Part shown: positions 29,201-40,800 of the stretch, in pieces
Position numbering within the stretch: the first letter of the stretch is position 1
Layout: each line of letters opens with the position of its first letter
From: Tubulanus polymorphus
Lineage: Eukaryota; Nemertea; Palaeonemertea; Tubulaniformes; Tubulanidae
Assembly: GCF_964204645.1 (NCBI RefSeq)
Contig: NC_134025.1
Location: 6,639,001-6,703,000 of the forward strand
Length of the DNA stretch: 64,000 bases
Direction: 5' to 3'
The notes under the pieces: model-generated
What the model was told of the DNA's origin: nothing
Seen by the model: the letters and a program-made list of their open reading frames with translations, nothing else
Database searches by the model: none
Program-made: the position numbers and the translations under genes

Positions 29201-32200
29201 AGTTGGTCCAAGATAACTGGCGGATAAATATCATAGTAAAAATTAACTTTTAATAGTCACTATGTCAACAATCCACTGGTTAAGTCTGACCAATTTTTGA
29301 GCGACTGGCCGATGGATGAAATCGAAAAGATCAAAGATACGCACGACTGAGAATTACTATTTTCTTATCATACGCAATCGCCACGTTATCCAACATAGGT
29401 GAAACAGACACGAGACAATTCTGTAACCACGATGACGCTAGGTCGGCATTTTCTTGTTGTTCAGTAGTTTCATCATCAACCTGCCAACCCCAATCCAGAT
29501 CATCTCCCCACCCTCCTGAATCATCATCTATTTATAAGACAGATAGGTACAATTAGCATTAAATGTAAAATGGCAATGTCGTGAAAGGTTCGATTCGACC
29601 AGAGGGGACAGATCCGAGAGAAAGAAGCAACACGTCTGGTTACTACGAAACCTTGGAAGTGACTGATTTTATTTCACATAGATGGAGAATAAACATAAAC
29701 AAGATGTCATCCACAGTAAATATATAAACACAAACCAGATGAGCGGCTTAGTAACCGAACTTTCGAAACACTCCCGGCGGCGGGAAGAAAAGATAGGATG
29801 TATAATGCCTATGTGCTATTAGGAATACCTATGAGGTTAATAAGCCTACGTAAAAAATGAGAAATTAATCAATTTCCAATTTCATATCAGAATCACTAAA
29901 TCTTCGATACATTAAGTTTGCATTACTCTTAATCTTCATTTAACACAAAACTGAGATTGCTTTGACATTAAACATTGACATTAAGCTTTGACGTTAAACT
30001 TTGACATTGCGTTTTCACTACAGAATTTAAGATGAATGGTGAGCTAGTGGACCCGAAAAGTACTGATTTGAAACGATAGACCTTGAAGGGACTATCGGGA
30101 TCCGTAGGATCTGATAGCCATAGAAATTTTGTGAAATTTCTATCGTTTTCACCGAGTTTTACATTTAAAAATGCCTTTTCAATATCACTTGTAAATGCGA
30201 CGTTTTTCGTGCGAAAGCGGATTAATATCTGCACAAGATCATTTATTAATGAAGGACCGCTTTCCAGACAGTCGTTCAAACTAGGATTATCCCCTTGTTT
30301 ACAACTACAATCATAAACAATTCTAATCGGTGTTGTGATTGATTCCTTTTTAACCGAGTGGTGGGGTATGTAATGGCCCTGGCTCTTGTCATCATTTTCT
30401 ACTATCTCAATAAATTCGCGTGAAAGTTGCTCTGCTATTATCGCATTATATGTCTGCCTCAGTTCTGGAGACAAGCGTTTAACCATAGATCTAGTTCTAG
30501 CGGTACAAATATCAAAATTGGTAGGGAGCGGTGGATAATCTTCTTTCCAAGGTAAATTCGCTATATATTTACCACTGGTATCGCGTTTAAGGTAATTGTC
30601 TCGATACGTTTCAAAATTCATTGTTTCAGATTTAATCGTTTCCTTGATGCCAATTACTTCAAGATCCCAGTAGTTAGATAATTTTGAGAATTCATCGTTT
30701 GAATGTATAGTATTCAAAAGACAGGTAGTATGGAGTACCGATGTATTCGCATTCAAATTGATGGGTCCTGATAGAAGGAACCCGAGTTTGGAACTGACAG
30801 CTGTCGGGCCAGCTCCTCTAACCACTTCATTCTCTACGATCGACCAGTAATAATCAGCACCGATTAATAGATTAATTTCACAATTGCTGGTGTTGACGTA
30901 CGGTGCTAATGGTAAATTTCGAAGGTACGGGTGATTTGTCACAGCAAGTTTTACATTGTTCTGAATTGGTGGACATATTTCCGGTACAACTAATGCACGT
31001 AAACCAATTTCGCCTTTACGCGTACGAAGTTTTAAATCTATACTCCGTAGAGTACGTGCCCCAGGCGAATTGTCACCAAAGGTGGAAATATTTACATCTT
31101 GCTTTTCAAATTTGTCCAATCGGACACCTAATTCATTTACCGACTTTTTAGTGATGAATGAGCACTGCGCTCCTTCGTCAAACAAGATATTTACCGTGGT
31201 CGAATTCGAACCATAATTTATTTGACCAATAGCCGATTTCAAGAGAACAGGACTTGAAGTTGGAGCTATATTGACATGAATATTTTTTGATTCAATATGC
31301 GTATCAGTATTTCGATCTATATGAATAGCAGTGTGGTGTTTGCCTTTGCAAACCTTACAACGATATTTCGATTGGCAAGCTGTTACCATGTGATTGCCAA
31401 AACAGTTATAACACTTACGATTTGCCTTTATGATGTCTTGTCGCTTTTTTGGGTTAACGATTATATCGCATGAGAACGCCGTATGTGGACCCTTGCAGAA
31501 CGCGCAACTGTTGTTTTTCGAGGCCGGATTTTTCCTCGTTTTAGTGCTTATATGAAGAGCGGATAATTTTTCATTATCGAAGTTGACGCAGCTCGCTCCT
31601 GCCTGTGTAGCTTGTATTTCCTTTCGGATCGCGTCGCGTAGTTCTTTAAGTGTCCAGGCGCGGTCTCCGTGCTCCCGTGAAATTTGTGTTTTGACGGGAC
31701 TCGGTAGCTTATCGAAGACTACCGGAACGAGTATGTCACCGAACGCATCTTCCGATTTCCCGAGCGCGCGCAATCCTCGAATATATGTTTCCAAAGAATC
31801 GTAAAATTCGCGTAGACTCTCGTGATCCTGCGGTGGCTGCAAATCTAATAAAGCTCTGATGTACGCGTTCACGATCTTGTGAGGTTGACCGTATCTTTCT
31901 ACTAAGATCGTCAGAGCTTCTTTGTAGTTAGCGCTAGTTATTTGCAGACCTTCTATGGTACGCGCTGCTTCGTCAGTGAGTTGTGCGACCAAATATTGAA
32001 ACTTCTGGATATCGTCCAAATGCGGATCGCTATCGACGGCTGAGATGAAATTATCGTAGAAAGTAGACCATTTCAAAATGTCACCATCGAAATTTGGGAG
32101 AGCCAATTTTGGTAGATTGACTTTTTTACTGCCGGTTGAGGTAGTACTGCTTCGATTGATGGTACTTACAGATTCGTTTAGCGATTGTGGTTTTGGTATC

Positions 32201-33178
32201 TTCGCTAGTAGATTATCCAAGTTCAGTTTGAATCGACCGAGTTTGATTTGTATCTCAGTGAGATAATCATCTGATTCAACTATAGTGTTAGTTAACTCGG
32301 TTTCATCAACGATTTCATCCATTAATTGTTGGTCTAATTGTCGTAAATATTCGAATTTTGTGAACAGCGCGTCGATTAAAGTGGAGAACGGTTGAACAGT
32401 TTCCAGAGTTCTTGAACTTTCATCGACGAGTAGAATCTCTGCTAGTTTTTCTTCCGTTTTTCCGAAAATCTTCGTCATTTGGCCCCGTTGGGCCCTTCTG
32501 ATTGCCGTTAGCCTTCCTTCTGACCCCATCCTGGTCACGGCACCAAAATGTCGTGAAAGGTTCGATTCGACCAGAGGGGACAGATCCGAGAGAAAGAAGC
32601 AACACGTCTGGTTACTACGAAACCTTGGAAGTGACTGATTTTATTTCACATAGATGGAGAATAAACATAAACAAGATGTCATCCACAGTAAATATATAAA
32701 CACAAACCAGATGAGCGGCTTAGTAACCGAACTTTCGAAACAGGCAACTATAGACAAAGAGGACTTAGTAGAAGTCTTAGGTTACAAGTAATGACTACTA
32801 TACTACTCTGGATGGAGTGTCCACTGATGACTGCACAAGGGCTTATCGATGGGCTTGTTGGACCATAATGATCTACTAACTATCAGTGATAATGTTCATT
32901 TTCTTATTAAACTGTTAAAGGAAATTATCCAAATCATGGATACAATTGATTTCAAATTATTCTAATGAAAAAAAATCATTTTTCTTAATTGAAGCCACCA
33001 TTAAAAAAATAAACACTATGGAAGCCCATCCTGTTCTGTCCAGCTGTGCTGTCAGTCAGTGTCTGTCCAGTCAGTGTGACTTACCAACTTGGTTTTCACT
33101 TTTTAAATGAGGAAATAAGTAATTTCTAACGTTCGTTATATCGTGAAAATTGGCGATAATGCTCAGTTGACACGCCAT
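20288..33178 (-). CDS. RAB3GAP2: Rab3 GTPase-activating protein non-catalytic subunit
   Basis: Regulatory partner of RAB3GAP1; the complex acts as a GAP for Rab3 and a GEF for Rab18. Exons, minus strand: 33178-33085, 29527-29348, 29121-29049, 28775-28450, 28297-28199, 28108-27960, 27868-27789, 27698-27609, 27522-27383, 27260-27142, 27043-26844, 26733-26651, 26578-26514, 26415-26325, 26250-26093, 26003-25671, 25589-25493, 25401-25256, 25175-24950, 24854-24681, 24593-24487, 24396-24330, 24249-24143, 24054-23980, 23758-23546, 23464-23162, 23077-22919, 20431-20288. They total 4098 nt (1365 aa; human is about 1390). Signatures: [77 protein letters not shown]. The first exon (MACQLSI...YLFPHL) matches the family N-terminus and joins exon 2 in phase 1. 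The donor at 29348 (gtcgtg) is weak but required by frame. Intron 1 carries a BEL/Pao insertion. Confidence 0.95.
20521..20620. mobile_element. Palindromic MITE, copy 3 (RAB3GAP2 last intron)
   Basis: Same family as 7149-7260: a slightly mutated left terminus (ctagttgcacagt), a central TGAAAATGAACT block, then ACTCAGAGTTAA and the right terminus aactgtgaaactag. It sits about 90 bp upstream, in RAB3GAP2 orientation, of the acceptor of the last coding exon (20431-20288). Confidence 0.7.
21703..21810. mobile_element. Palindromic MITE, copy 4 (RAB3GAP2 last intron)
   Basis: Same family as 7149-7260. The left terminus is cccagttccacagttgtgag, the right terminus ctcggaactgtggaactgg, and the centre is the reverse complement of the core of copy 1 (AGTTCATTTTCA). 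The family therefore inserts in both orientations. Confidence 0.75.
28835..28960. repeat. Diverged short tandem duplication in RAB3GAP2 intron
   Basis: The motif ttttacacagggtttgtt occurs near 28836 and again about 80 bp further on, each followed by related AT-rich sequence. It lies in the intron between exons 29121-29049 and 28775-28450. Confidence 0.5.
29577..29770 (-). repeat. BEL/Pao 3' LTR (194 bp)
   Basis: Element-downstream LTR, same length as and apparently identical to 32549-32742. A GC-rich stretch (ccggcggcggg) immediately flanks it on the internal side, with only a short purine run (GGGAG in element sense) as a weak polypurine-tract candidate. Confidence 0.92.
29968..32529 (-). 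CDS. BEL/Pao gag-protease-partial RT polyprotein
   Basis: The first ATG is at 32529, giving 853 residues. The open frame extends three codons further upstream, and the positions here count from that upstream codon. A coiled-coil-prone N-terminus is followed by a DUF1759-type gag region (about 140-290). Three CCHC-like zinc knuckles follow ([26 protein letters not shown], and a CX2CX3HX4H variant; about 345-406). Next is a retropepsin-like DUF1758 segment with FDEGAQ (about 453-458), then the start of a reverse transcriptase with motif A ([12 protein letters not shown], about 784-795) and a FGSTSSPF block. It terminates shortly after, before the catalytic YxDD, so no active RT, RNase H or integrase can be made. 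The remaining frame is intact, which fits a young deletion derivative mobilised in trans. Confidence 0.88.
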   Translation of the reverse strand: MGSEGRLTAIRRAQRGQMTKIFGKTEEKLAEILLVDESSRTLETVQPFSTLIDALFTKFEYLRQLDQQLMDEIVDETELTNTIVESDDYLTEIQIKLGRFKLNLDNLLAKIPKPQSLNESVSTINRSSTTSTGSKKVNLPKLALPNFDGDILKWSTFYDNFISAVDSDPHLDDIQKFQYLVAQLTDEAARTIEGLQITSANYKEALTILVERYGQPHKIVNAYIRALLDLQPPQDHESLREFYDSLETYIRGLRALGKSEDAFGDILVPVVFDKLPSPVKTQISREHGDRAWTLKELRDAIRKEIQATQAGASCVNFDNEKLSALHISTKTRKNPASKNNSCAFCKGPHTAFSCDIIVNPKKRQDIIKANRKCYNCFGNHMVTACQSKYRCKVCKGKHHTAIHIDRNTDTHIESKNIHVNIAPTSSPVLLKSAIGQINYGSNSTTVNILFDEGAQCSFITKKSVNELGVRLDKFEKQDVNISTFGDNSPGARTLRSIDLKLRTRKGEIGLRALVVPEICPPIQNNVKLAVTNHPYLRNLPLAPYVNTSNCEINLLIGADYYWSIVENEVVRGAGPTAVSSKLGFLLSGPINLNANTSVLHTTCLLNTIHSNDEFSKLSNYWDLEVIGIKETIKSETMNFETYRDNYLKRDTSGKYIANLPWKEDYPPLPTNFDICTARTRSMVKRLSPELRQTYNAIIAEQLSREFIEIVENDDKSQGHYIPHHSVKKESITTPIRIVYDCSCKQGDNPSLNDCLESGPSLINDLVQILIRFRTKNVAFTSDIEKAFLNVKLGENDRNFTKFLWLSDPTDPDSPFKVYRFKSVLFGSTSSPFILNSVVKTQCQSLTSKLNVNV
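32535..32545 (-). other. Primer-binding site, tRNA-His type
   Basis: In element orientation TGGTGCCGTGA begins 3-4 nt after the 5' LTR. It is complementary to the 3' end (including CCA) of a typical animal tRNA-His acceptor. Assignment rests on recalled tRNA sequence. Confidence 0.6.
32549..32742 (-). repeat. BEL/Pao 5' LTR (194 bp)
   Basis: Element-upstream LTR, reading identically to 29577-29770, with the right-hand copy of the ggcaa target duplication at 32743-32747. Confidence 0.92.
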
Positions 33179-33472
33179 TGTCACAATCAGCGGTCAAATC
33201 AACTACCAGCAACCCATACGCGAATTAATCACGCAAAATATCAGTTATTTTCTACAAAACTGCCAAGTTGTCAACCATGATGGATAGCAGTTCTGCGCAT
33301 GCCCAATGTCGGAGCATTCCTTAAATGTAAAACATGAAAGAGAAATTTTTCTCGGTATCAACAAGCCCCGCGCGATACGCACTTAGTGTGGAGAATGGTG
33401 CATATTACGAAATGTCGAAGAAATTACAAGAAATTCAATAGTTTAGCTATAATAGCTTAAACTTTGCTAATT
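33179..33472. promoter_or_regulatory. Bidirectional promoter of RAB3GAP2 and XRCC3
   Basis: 294 bp separate the two divergent start codons. The interval contains an NRF-1-like palindromic core (ctgcgcatgcc, 33294-33304), an isolated GC-rich patch (ccccgcgcgat near 33365) and no obvious TATA box at a fixed distance. NRF-1-type motifs are common in housekeeping bidirectional promoters. Shared regulation is inference. Confidence 0.6.
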
Positions 33473-35482
33473 ATGAATAATTTAGACTTGAATCCTAAAA
33501 TAATTAATACTCTTAATAAGTGTGAGTATTTTATTTTATTATTGGCTTATTTGGCTAATATAATCATTTTCCTTGACCTTAATAAACGTCACTCAACAAG
33601 TCAAAACCTAGCTAGTCCTATCGACCGTGGTGGTAAGCTTTTATAATCGGATGGGCTTATACCAATGTGGTTTGTTTTGTGAAAATATCCGATCGTGAAA
33701 CTAAACCACAGACAGGTAACTGACTAAGCCTGTAGTAAATAGAGCCGTATTTAATACCCTACTACTTCAATGACAGACTTCGCTGTACTCGATTACTCGA
33801 AGGCTTTACTATTCAATTCTTGTTCATCCATATTTCTCTTGTCTTTGACTTTTTTGCAGTCAAGTTGACCAGTCCAAGTCACATTCTAAGCTTATCTGCT
33901 CCTGACCTTGAAAGAAAGACCAAGTTGTCATCAAATGATGTCGCGATATTACAAAAAACTGTTGCCAATTCTGTATTGATATCAAAACCAATGACTACTG
34001 GTAGGTAAGATGTAAAAAACTCTTTGATGATGAAAGTGGTGATATTTTGTGAATGATAGACTGTGTATAATCTTTGATGTTCAAATGTTTGAATAATTTC
34101 AGCACATGAAATATTTCATACAGAGTCTGATACTGACGGAAACCGATTAAATGTAGGTTGTCCTATTCTCAATGCATTTCTTGAAGGTAAAAGCGATATA
34201 CCGGTACATGAACCATTATTTTACTCAGTCAAACTTGCTAAACTTAGCATTATTCTCATAAATAATTCTTCTGATATTTTCAGGTGGAATTTTAAGACAA
34301 GGTATCACTGAAATAGTAGGAGAAAGTGCTAGTGGCAAGACGCAACTATGCATGCAGTTATGTTTGACAGTACAGTTACCAGTAAAACAGGGAGGACTTG
34401 ATGGAGGTACCAGCCCTAAGGACCTGATTTGAAAAATTATTTGACCATGGGATTTAGGCTTGTTTTATCTATGGCACAGAAAAGGCTTTAAATTGTAGTC
34501 CAACAATGAGAAATATTTACAGAAAAACAACCTTATAAATATAAGTGTTTGATATTTTCCTGCTGTTGGTTTTCTTTTTAGGAGCGGTTTATTTATGCAC
34601 AGAAGATGCCTTCCCAAACAAACGTCTTCATCAATTAATTCATTACTTTCAAAATAAAGACCTGTTCTCAACTATTGATTTCGGTGATCATATCTATATA
34701 GAACACGCTGCTGATTTGGTAGGTTAGCAACAAAACTTACAGATTTCTTCTTCATTACAAAAATAGCAATCAATCATTTCATTTGACTGAACTAAGCAGC
34801 CGTACAGATTCTGGCAAAAAGATAAACTGATTTGCATATTATCATTTTCAGGAAGGATTACTGTATTGTATAGAGAAGAGAATTCCGTTGCTGTTGGCTC
34901 GAGGTGCGATTAAACTGATTGTCATAGATTCAATAGCTGCTCTATTCAGAGTTGAATATTCGATTAATGAAACTGTGCAGCGAGCAAAACATCTCAATAC
35001 ATTAGGTTCCATATTGCACAGAATGAATAACCGGTATAACATACCTATTGTATGTGTTAATCAGGTACGTTTACGAGTGGTATTCCATCTTTAATATCCG
35101 TCTATAGATATGTATTCAAAAAGGGGCATCTACGTTATTATCACTAGTTTTCATTTTCTTTGAACTGTTCTTATAAACAAACTATTTGGGGCTTGTATCA
35201 ACTTGGTGAAGTATTGATATATTTTCGATTACATATATTATATTACAGGTGACGGCATCATTTACTGATAGATCAAAGAAGTGCGTTCCAGCTCTTGGTT
35301 TGACTTGGGCAAACTTGGTAACTACGCGAATTCAACTGAGTCGAACAACACGTCATGTAACGACTTCACCCGTTCAGATGGAAACTTGTCTACGAACTAT
35401 AGAAGTATTATTTGCCCCACATTTACCTAATAGGCTTTGTCATTATGTGATAAACGACAGGGGAGTCGAAGGCTTGTCGTGA
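33473..35482 (+). CDS. XRCC3: RAD51 paralogue XRCC3
   Basis: ATPase of the RAD51C-XRCC3 complex in homologous recombination. Exons: 33473-33521, 33860-34000, 34103-34186, 34284-34406, 34582-34718, 34852-35064, 35249-35482. They total 981 nt (326 aa; human is 346). The start MNNLDLNPKIINTL aligns with the family N-terminus. Walker A is GESASGKT (104-111) and Walker B is LIVID (200-204). Other signatures are YLCTEDAFPNKRL, VCVNQV, PALGLTWAN and APHLPN. The loop between CVNQV and ALGLTWAN is shorter than I recall in vertebrates, explaining most of the length difference. The exon 2 donor must be at 34001: the stronger-looking site four bases on would bring in a stop. Divergent from RAB3GAP2. Confidence 0.95.
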
Positions 35483-37843
35483 CCTGCCCTTCATTCGCAT
35501 GTGCACATGAACGGAACTTCTCCCTCGAGAGCAAAATTGAGATGATAGATGGCAACAAACGCCTAAGTTCTCATCCTTATATTCGTTTCCATTGTCTGAA
35601 AATGAGAACTGAAACTGACTGAAACATCTGAGGACGGACAATACTCAGATGTAGTTGATAAGTTATTGCTAGTCTAATTCATTGTGACTCAGTGATTTTC
35701 TCATAGGATTTATGAACACCGTTCTTCGTCATAATGTGAATACCTAGTTGAAAGGCTGTTTATTGATATTAATTATGCAAGGTTCATGAAGTCGGGTAAA
35801 TGTCACTATTCTGAGAATATACCAAAACGTAAACAGCAATGAAATGTTACATCATGCAGGATATTAAATGTAGTAGAAACAGATCTTGACTTGCGTTACG
35901 TAAAGAATAAAATTTGAGAACATTTTGAAATAATCAACAAGTGTTGAATTATTTTATTTTCATTTTAGTTTATCCTGAATTTGTACTGCGTGTTTGAAAA
36001 AAATGTGATACACCAAGTGACCTGCTTTTTCGTTTGGAATTTCTACATAATTAAGAGGATATCCTTGCTCACTCGCGTCATATTGGATGATACACTGTGA
36101 GATGAGGTGCATCACAAATATTGGAGAATTCGCTAGAATTGCAAGTTGACAAATCTTCAGAGAATTAATTTAAGCTCAGCCATGCGCGAAGAAAGCGTGA
36201 CCACAATCACGTGGCATGGAATGGACGTTATAAACTTTATTATTTAGAAATTACAAAAACAAAAGCACATGTAAAAAATCACATTTTCTGAGATGTTGAA
36301 CAATATAAATTCAATGAATTCGTACGTGAATTTCATACATGCATTGTCTGGAGTGATTCGATTGGTGTTTATGGAAAGCGAAGAAATTACCAAAAATTAA
36401 TTAATTTTTTGAAGTGATTAGATTATAGACGGTGACGAAATGCACTAATCTCGGCATTACTCGGTACTTTTATTTTCGAGTTGACCCTCATGCCGAAGTG
36501 TACCAGTCTGAATGGTTGCCCGCCTTGGTGGTGCCGCGTAGGAAGAGTATCAAAATGGTACATTGGTCATCGAACGTAACGGCGCGAGTTCGGCTTCCCC
36601 AACTGTTGCAGTGAGGTTTGAGAAAAGTTTCAACTGGTTAATCCTTGGTAGATAGAAAGATAACTTTACTTCATCTTGAAAATGATAGTTTTATAAGGAT
36701 ATCTACATTAAACATGATACAACTGAGTATTTCAACATATATATCTATATTTTTGGCCAACAACATCGGGTCTTCAGTGAGTGTATTCACCTGAATGGAG
36801 ATCGCTAGCGCTAGGCCTAGGCTAATCTCGCAATCTGTGAACCATGTGTTTTTCCGAATCGAAAAACATCATGGATATTGATTCATGGGTTCTAATTCGT
36901 TTTAGAGTCCGTGATTGATTCAAACGATGATGCAGTATTTCGCACCCAATGAAGCATCGCATCAAACACTTTAAGAAAATCGTTTTCCATTTCAGATATG
37001 ATGGTCCAGTGGCGGGAACATTTGCAGTTCAATGTCTATTGACTCATCAAAGGTGTGTCCGCGACTGACCACGGACATCCATCACGACTATCAATTTATT
37101 GCTTGAAGCAAATAAATATCGAACGCGTGTAAGTAAAATTAATACCTAGGCGGTTTGCACTTTGCGGATATTTAGTCAGCTGTCATATGAAATGCATTTA
37201 AGGTTATATTTAAACAGTTAAGAAGCTTTCACGTGTCACATACAGATTCTCGTCTTCACTCGTGGAGATAATCGGAGTTGGGTTTCAACTAGAAGTTCCG
37301 TGCATGAGTTTCCCCTGAAACAACTACATATATGATGTATATACATCAAAGTGAAATTCTAAAATCAATCTCCTAAAACTGCAAACATTCGCACATGTGA
37401 AAGTACCCCAAAATGCAATTGCCAGCTTACGTAATTGAGTTCATAATTCAGGACCTGGTGAGCGGGCTACGGTTGCTATTTGCGAGGTACGTACCAGCTG
37501 AGCACGTCCCAAACCGACCGGAATATTGTGAAATACAAAAGATAAAGTGTTAATTTTGACGTCAAACGATTCGATCCATGCATTAGACTTTATCAAATAT
37601 TCATAGCAACCAGTAAACTGGAGGACTGCACAACCGTCCTATACGATACTGCAGCAAGCCACATGAATAATGTATTCGTTTCTTGACAACGGGACGATGG
37701 AAATCATGCAGCGAGTCCGTAACTGTCAAGCGAGACACACATAAACGTGATGATATCTACAATAATTGTGCCATATGTACGCTGAAATATCGCCAATATG
37801 ACAGATTCTTAACTGTTTTTATATATCAAGACAAAGACGAAAA
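35483..37843. other. XRCC3 3' flank and upstream region of WDR86-like gene
   Basis: A canonical AATAAA at 35906-35911 (plus), about 425 bp past the XRCC3 stop, is a plausible polyadenylation signal. The rest is AT-rich and presumably contains the promoter and any 5' UTR exons of the WD40 gene. No further coding exon was recognised. Confidence 0.5.
35906..35911 (+). terminator. Possible XRCC3 polyadenylation signal
   Basis: AATAAA in the expected orientation, 424 bp downstream of the XRCC3 stop. Confidence 0.4.
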
Positions 37844-40800
37844 ATGGGACTTTGTGGAAGTAAGGACGGTGTCGATTCAACACTGACATATCATTTGCAA
37901 ACGTGTCACGAACATGAAGCTGGAGTAAACTGTATGGCTGTGAGCGAAGATGGCTCGGTGATAGCGACAGGGAGCGAAGACCGAACCGCCAGACTGTGGA
38001 GTAGTAAGACCGAACGATGCGAGTGTATAGGTATACTGACCGGGCATCAGGATTACATCAACTGTATCCTGATCGAAGACAATTACGTCGTGACCGGTTC
38101 GGCCGATAAAACTATCCGAAAATGGGACATGGGTACATGCGAATGTGTGCTTGTCTTCAGTGGTCACAAGTCGCTTATTAATCGAATCATATGCAACGGA
38201 GATTTTATATTTAGCAGCTCGTACGACCGATCCGCCAGATGCTGGGATTTCGAGTCGGGGGAATGTATTCGGGTATTTAATGGACATAAACGAGGGGTCT
38301 ATCCCTTGATATTCATTCCCGGGGAAGAAGAAGAAGAGCCTGTAGACGAATACGACTGGGACGCTACGAAAGACATCCTCATCACCGGAGCGGCTGACTT
38401 CATGGCCAAATCATGGTCATTTGAAACCGGAAAATGCCTGAAAACTTACAAGGGACACACGGGTGCAATCACTTGTATGGCGACTGACGCTCTGGGCAAA
38501 GTGTTATTTACTGGAGGGTCAGATCAGTCGGTCCGTAGCTGGGACATAGCCAAAGGTGACCAGCTCAAACTATTCGAGGGCCACCAGGGAGCAATTATAT
38601 GTTTACAGGTAAAGGTACCAGCTGTCCACGCTCTCCAGCTGCACTCACGTCTCTCACTTTCTCTTCTTCCGGTGTCAATACCAAACACTCCCTTCATTTC
38701 TTCACTCTCCAACTTAAATTCCGTGTACCCAAAATGTAGATATCTCAAAATATAAACGCCTGATTTAAAGAACCTGCAATTGCCGATAAAAGAGATGGAA
38801 AAGAACATATCATAGAGGTCTTGCACGTGACGTCATGGTTTGTTTGCCAACCAGTGTTGAGATCTGCCATACATAACACAAGATAATAAAAAGCGGATTC
38901 ACAAATTTTGAGGGTCTGTCATGTAATTGAGTTATTGCGTTTGCTAACCAATACGGCGTAATCGCGTCAAAAATGACATTACTGCAAGACCTCTTACTCT
39001 ACTTCAGCATTGATTCCTTGAGCCGCAAAATGCGAAGAGGCCGTAAGAATTTTTTTCGAATCACAGCTACCTGCGTGTGGTTTACACGGCACCACGCACC
39101 TCTATCATGCTCCCAGCTTGAAGTAATTATAATAGTAACGCCTAGCTACCAGCTTTTGTTTTCCGTCACTATTTTGAGATCATGAGGCCACATCAAAACG
39201 ATAGCAATGTCTACTTTTAGAAATAGGGAAATTACTTTGAATGATCATCATTTGGATTTGTAATGAATATTGTATCTACAAATTCATTAATAAATACACT
39301 AACTCGTAATTTGAAAACGCCCATTCTAAATTTTGTTTCCCAATGGATTATATAATATTGCAATCAAAAGCGTCATCGCCATAGTCATCGTCAGCGGGCG
39401 CAACTTTCATGAAATGAAACTGATAATTGCCTGTTCAGCGTGCACCATTTCAAGGCTCGATGAGACAAAACTCAATGATGAGAATGTATATAATATATTA
39501 TGCCACTGTGTTTCATGTTAGCGCGCAGAAATATCTATTTTTCTCTTGTAAAAGTAATTGTTCATGTATCGGACTTCACATTAAGTGCCATTCGTTTCCC
39601 CTAGTTACAATATTTTGTTTATAGCTATAATTAAAAAAGAAACCACACCGACGTGATAATTGTTTATAGACTATTCACGTTGTTTCTAATTTCAATGTTA
39701 TTTTGAAAATATCAATTACGAAACCTTGTGGGTGTCCATATCAAAACAGTATACGATAAGTTGATCGTCAATCAATGGGACCAAAATGGACACTTACCAA
39801 TTCCAGATTTTTGCAGAAATTTCAAGTTTGATTCCTCGCCGTGTGTTGTTTTTCAATATTTACCTAAAATATTACGGCGATTATTAATCTATATGCATTT
39901 ACCACAACCAATGGTCTAAAATCCATAAGTAGGACACAATAAATAGTTTCCTTGCTATCTAAACGGACACGCGGCGTAATAAGTTTATGATCTAAAACGT
40001 GTTCATCAGCATCCTCTTCAGATAAAACAAATTCCTTATCAATCTGCTCTCTTTTCTCAAAATCATGTCGTTATTTGAGCGGATTCATAAAAGCTTTTAT
40101 AATCGCCATGTTTTTACGATTAGTATTAATTTCCCCCACAATAAGCACATGAATAAGGTAATAATCACAGTCTTTACTGAATTTTGATTTCTATATATCT
40201 GCCATATTATGATACGTTACAAAAATCAGCTGATTATTTCTACCCTAAATCAAATTGGATTTGACGATACCGTACTACAATAGATTGTGCACCAATCTAA
40301 TTATGCATTTAATGTTCTCGGACATGTGCAGTCGTAATAAATGTAGAAAAAAATACCAGAAAATTCTACATAAAAGAATATGGCTTCATCCAAATATGGA
40401 TCGATTCGACTGCAGTCTTTCCAACATTCAATTGAGATAAGAACCCCGTAAACACCACTTCTAAACAGCAATTTCAACAGGCACATCCGCTTCCGCTTCA
40501 CTCGAAATACGCCAGAAACTGTCAAACCGACGCAGAAAGTTTGTGATACTTTTTTGACGTTTAATTAAAATATCATTTCTTCGAGTCTTGTTGGGAATTT
40601 TTGACGTGAGTGAAAACGATAAGAATTTTTATTTTGAACCCGTTCTCTCTCTCCAATCTTCGACTCGTCGATAAAGATGTTCGTGATGTTTGCTCGCGCT
40701 CGTGAATAAATAATATTTAACTGATACAGAAATAACTGGTCAAAATATCGAGTCAATTCAATTCGCTAGATGATAGTTGATATGTTACGCCCTATTTACA

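Larger units (their letters stand above)
29577..32742 (-). mobile_element. BEL/Pao LTR retrotransposon, internally deleted, recent
   Basis: 3166 bp in intron 1 of RAB3GAP2, same strand as the gene. Two 194-bp LTRs (29577-29770 and 32549-32742) read identically, start TG and end CA on the plus strand, and are flanked by a 5-bp duplication (ggcaa at 29572-29576 and 32743-32747). In element orientation a primer-binding site follows the 5' LTR at 32545-32535. One long frame carries gag-like, protease and the first part of reverse transcriptase, then stops. The catalytic YxDD region, RNase H and integrase are absent, and only about 200 bp separate the frame from the 3' LTR. It is therefore non-autonomous. 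Identical LTRs imply very recent insertion. Confidence 0.93.

Noticed and set aside
34001-34006. The gtaaga donor after GTAG at the end of XRCC3 exon 2
   Set aside because: Using it brings a TGA in frame at the start of the next exon. The gtaggt site at 34001 keeps the frame and family match.
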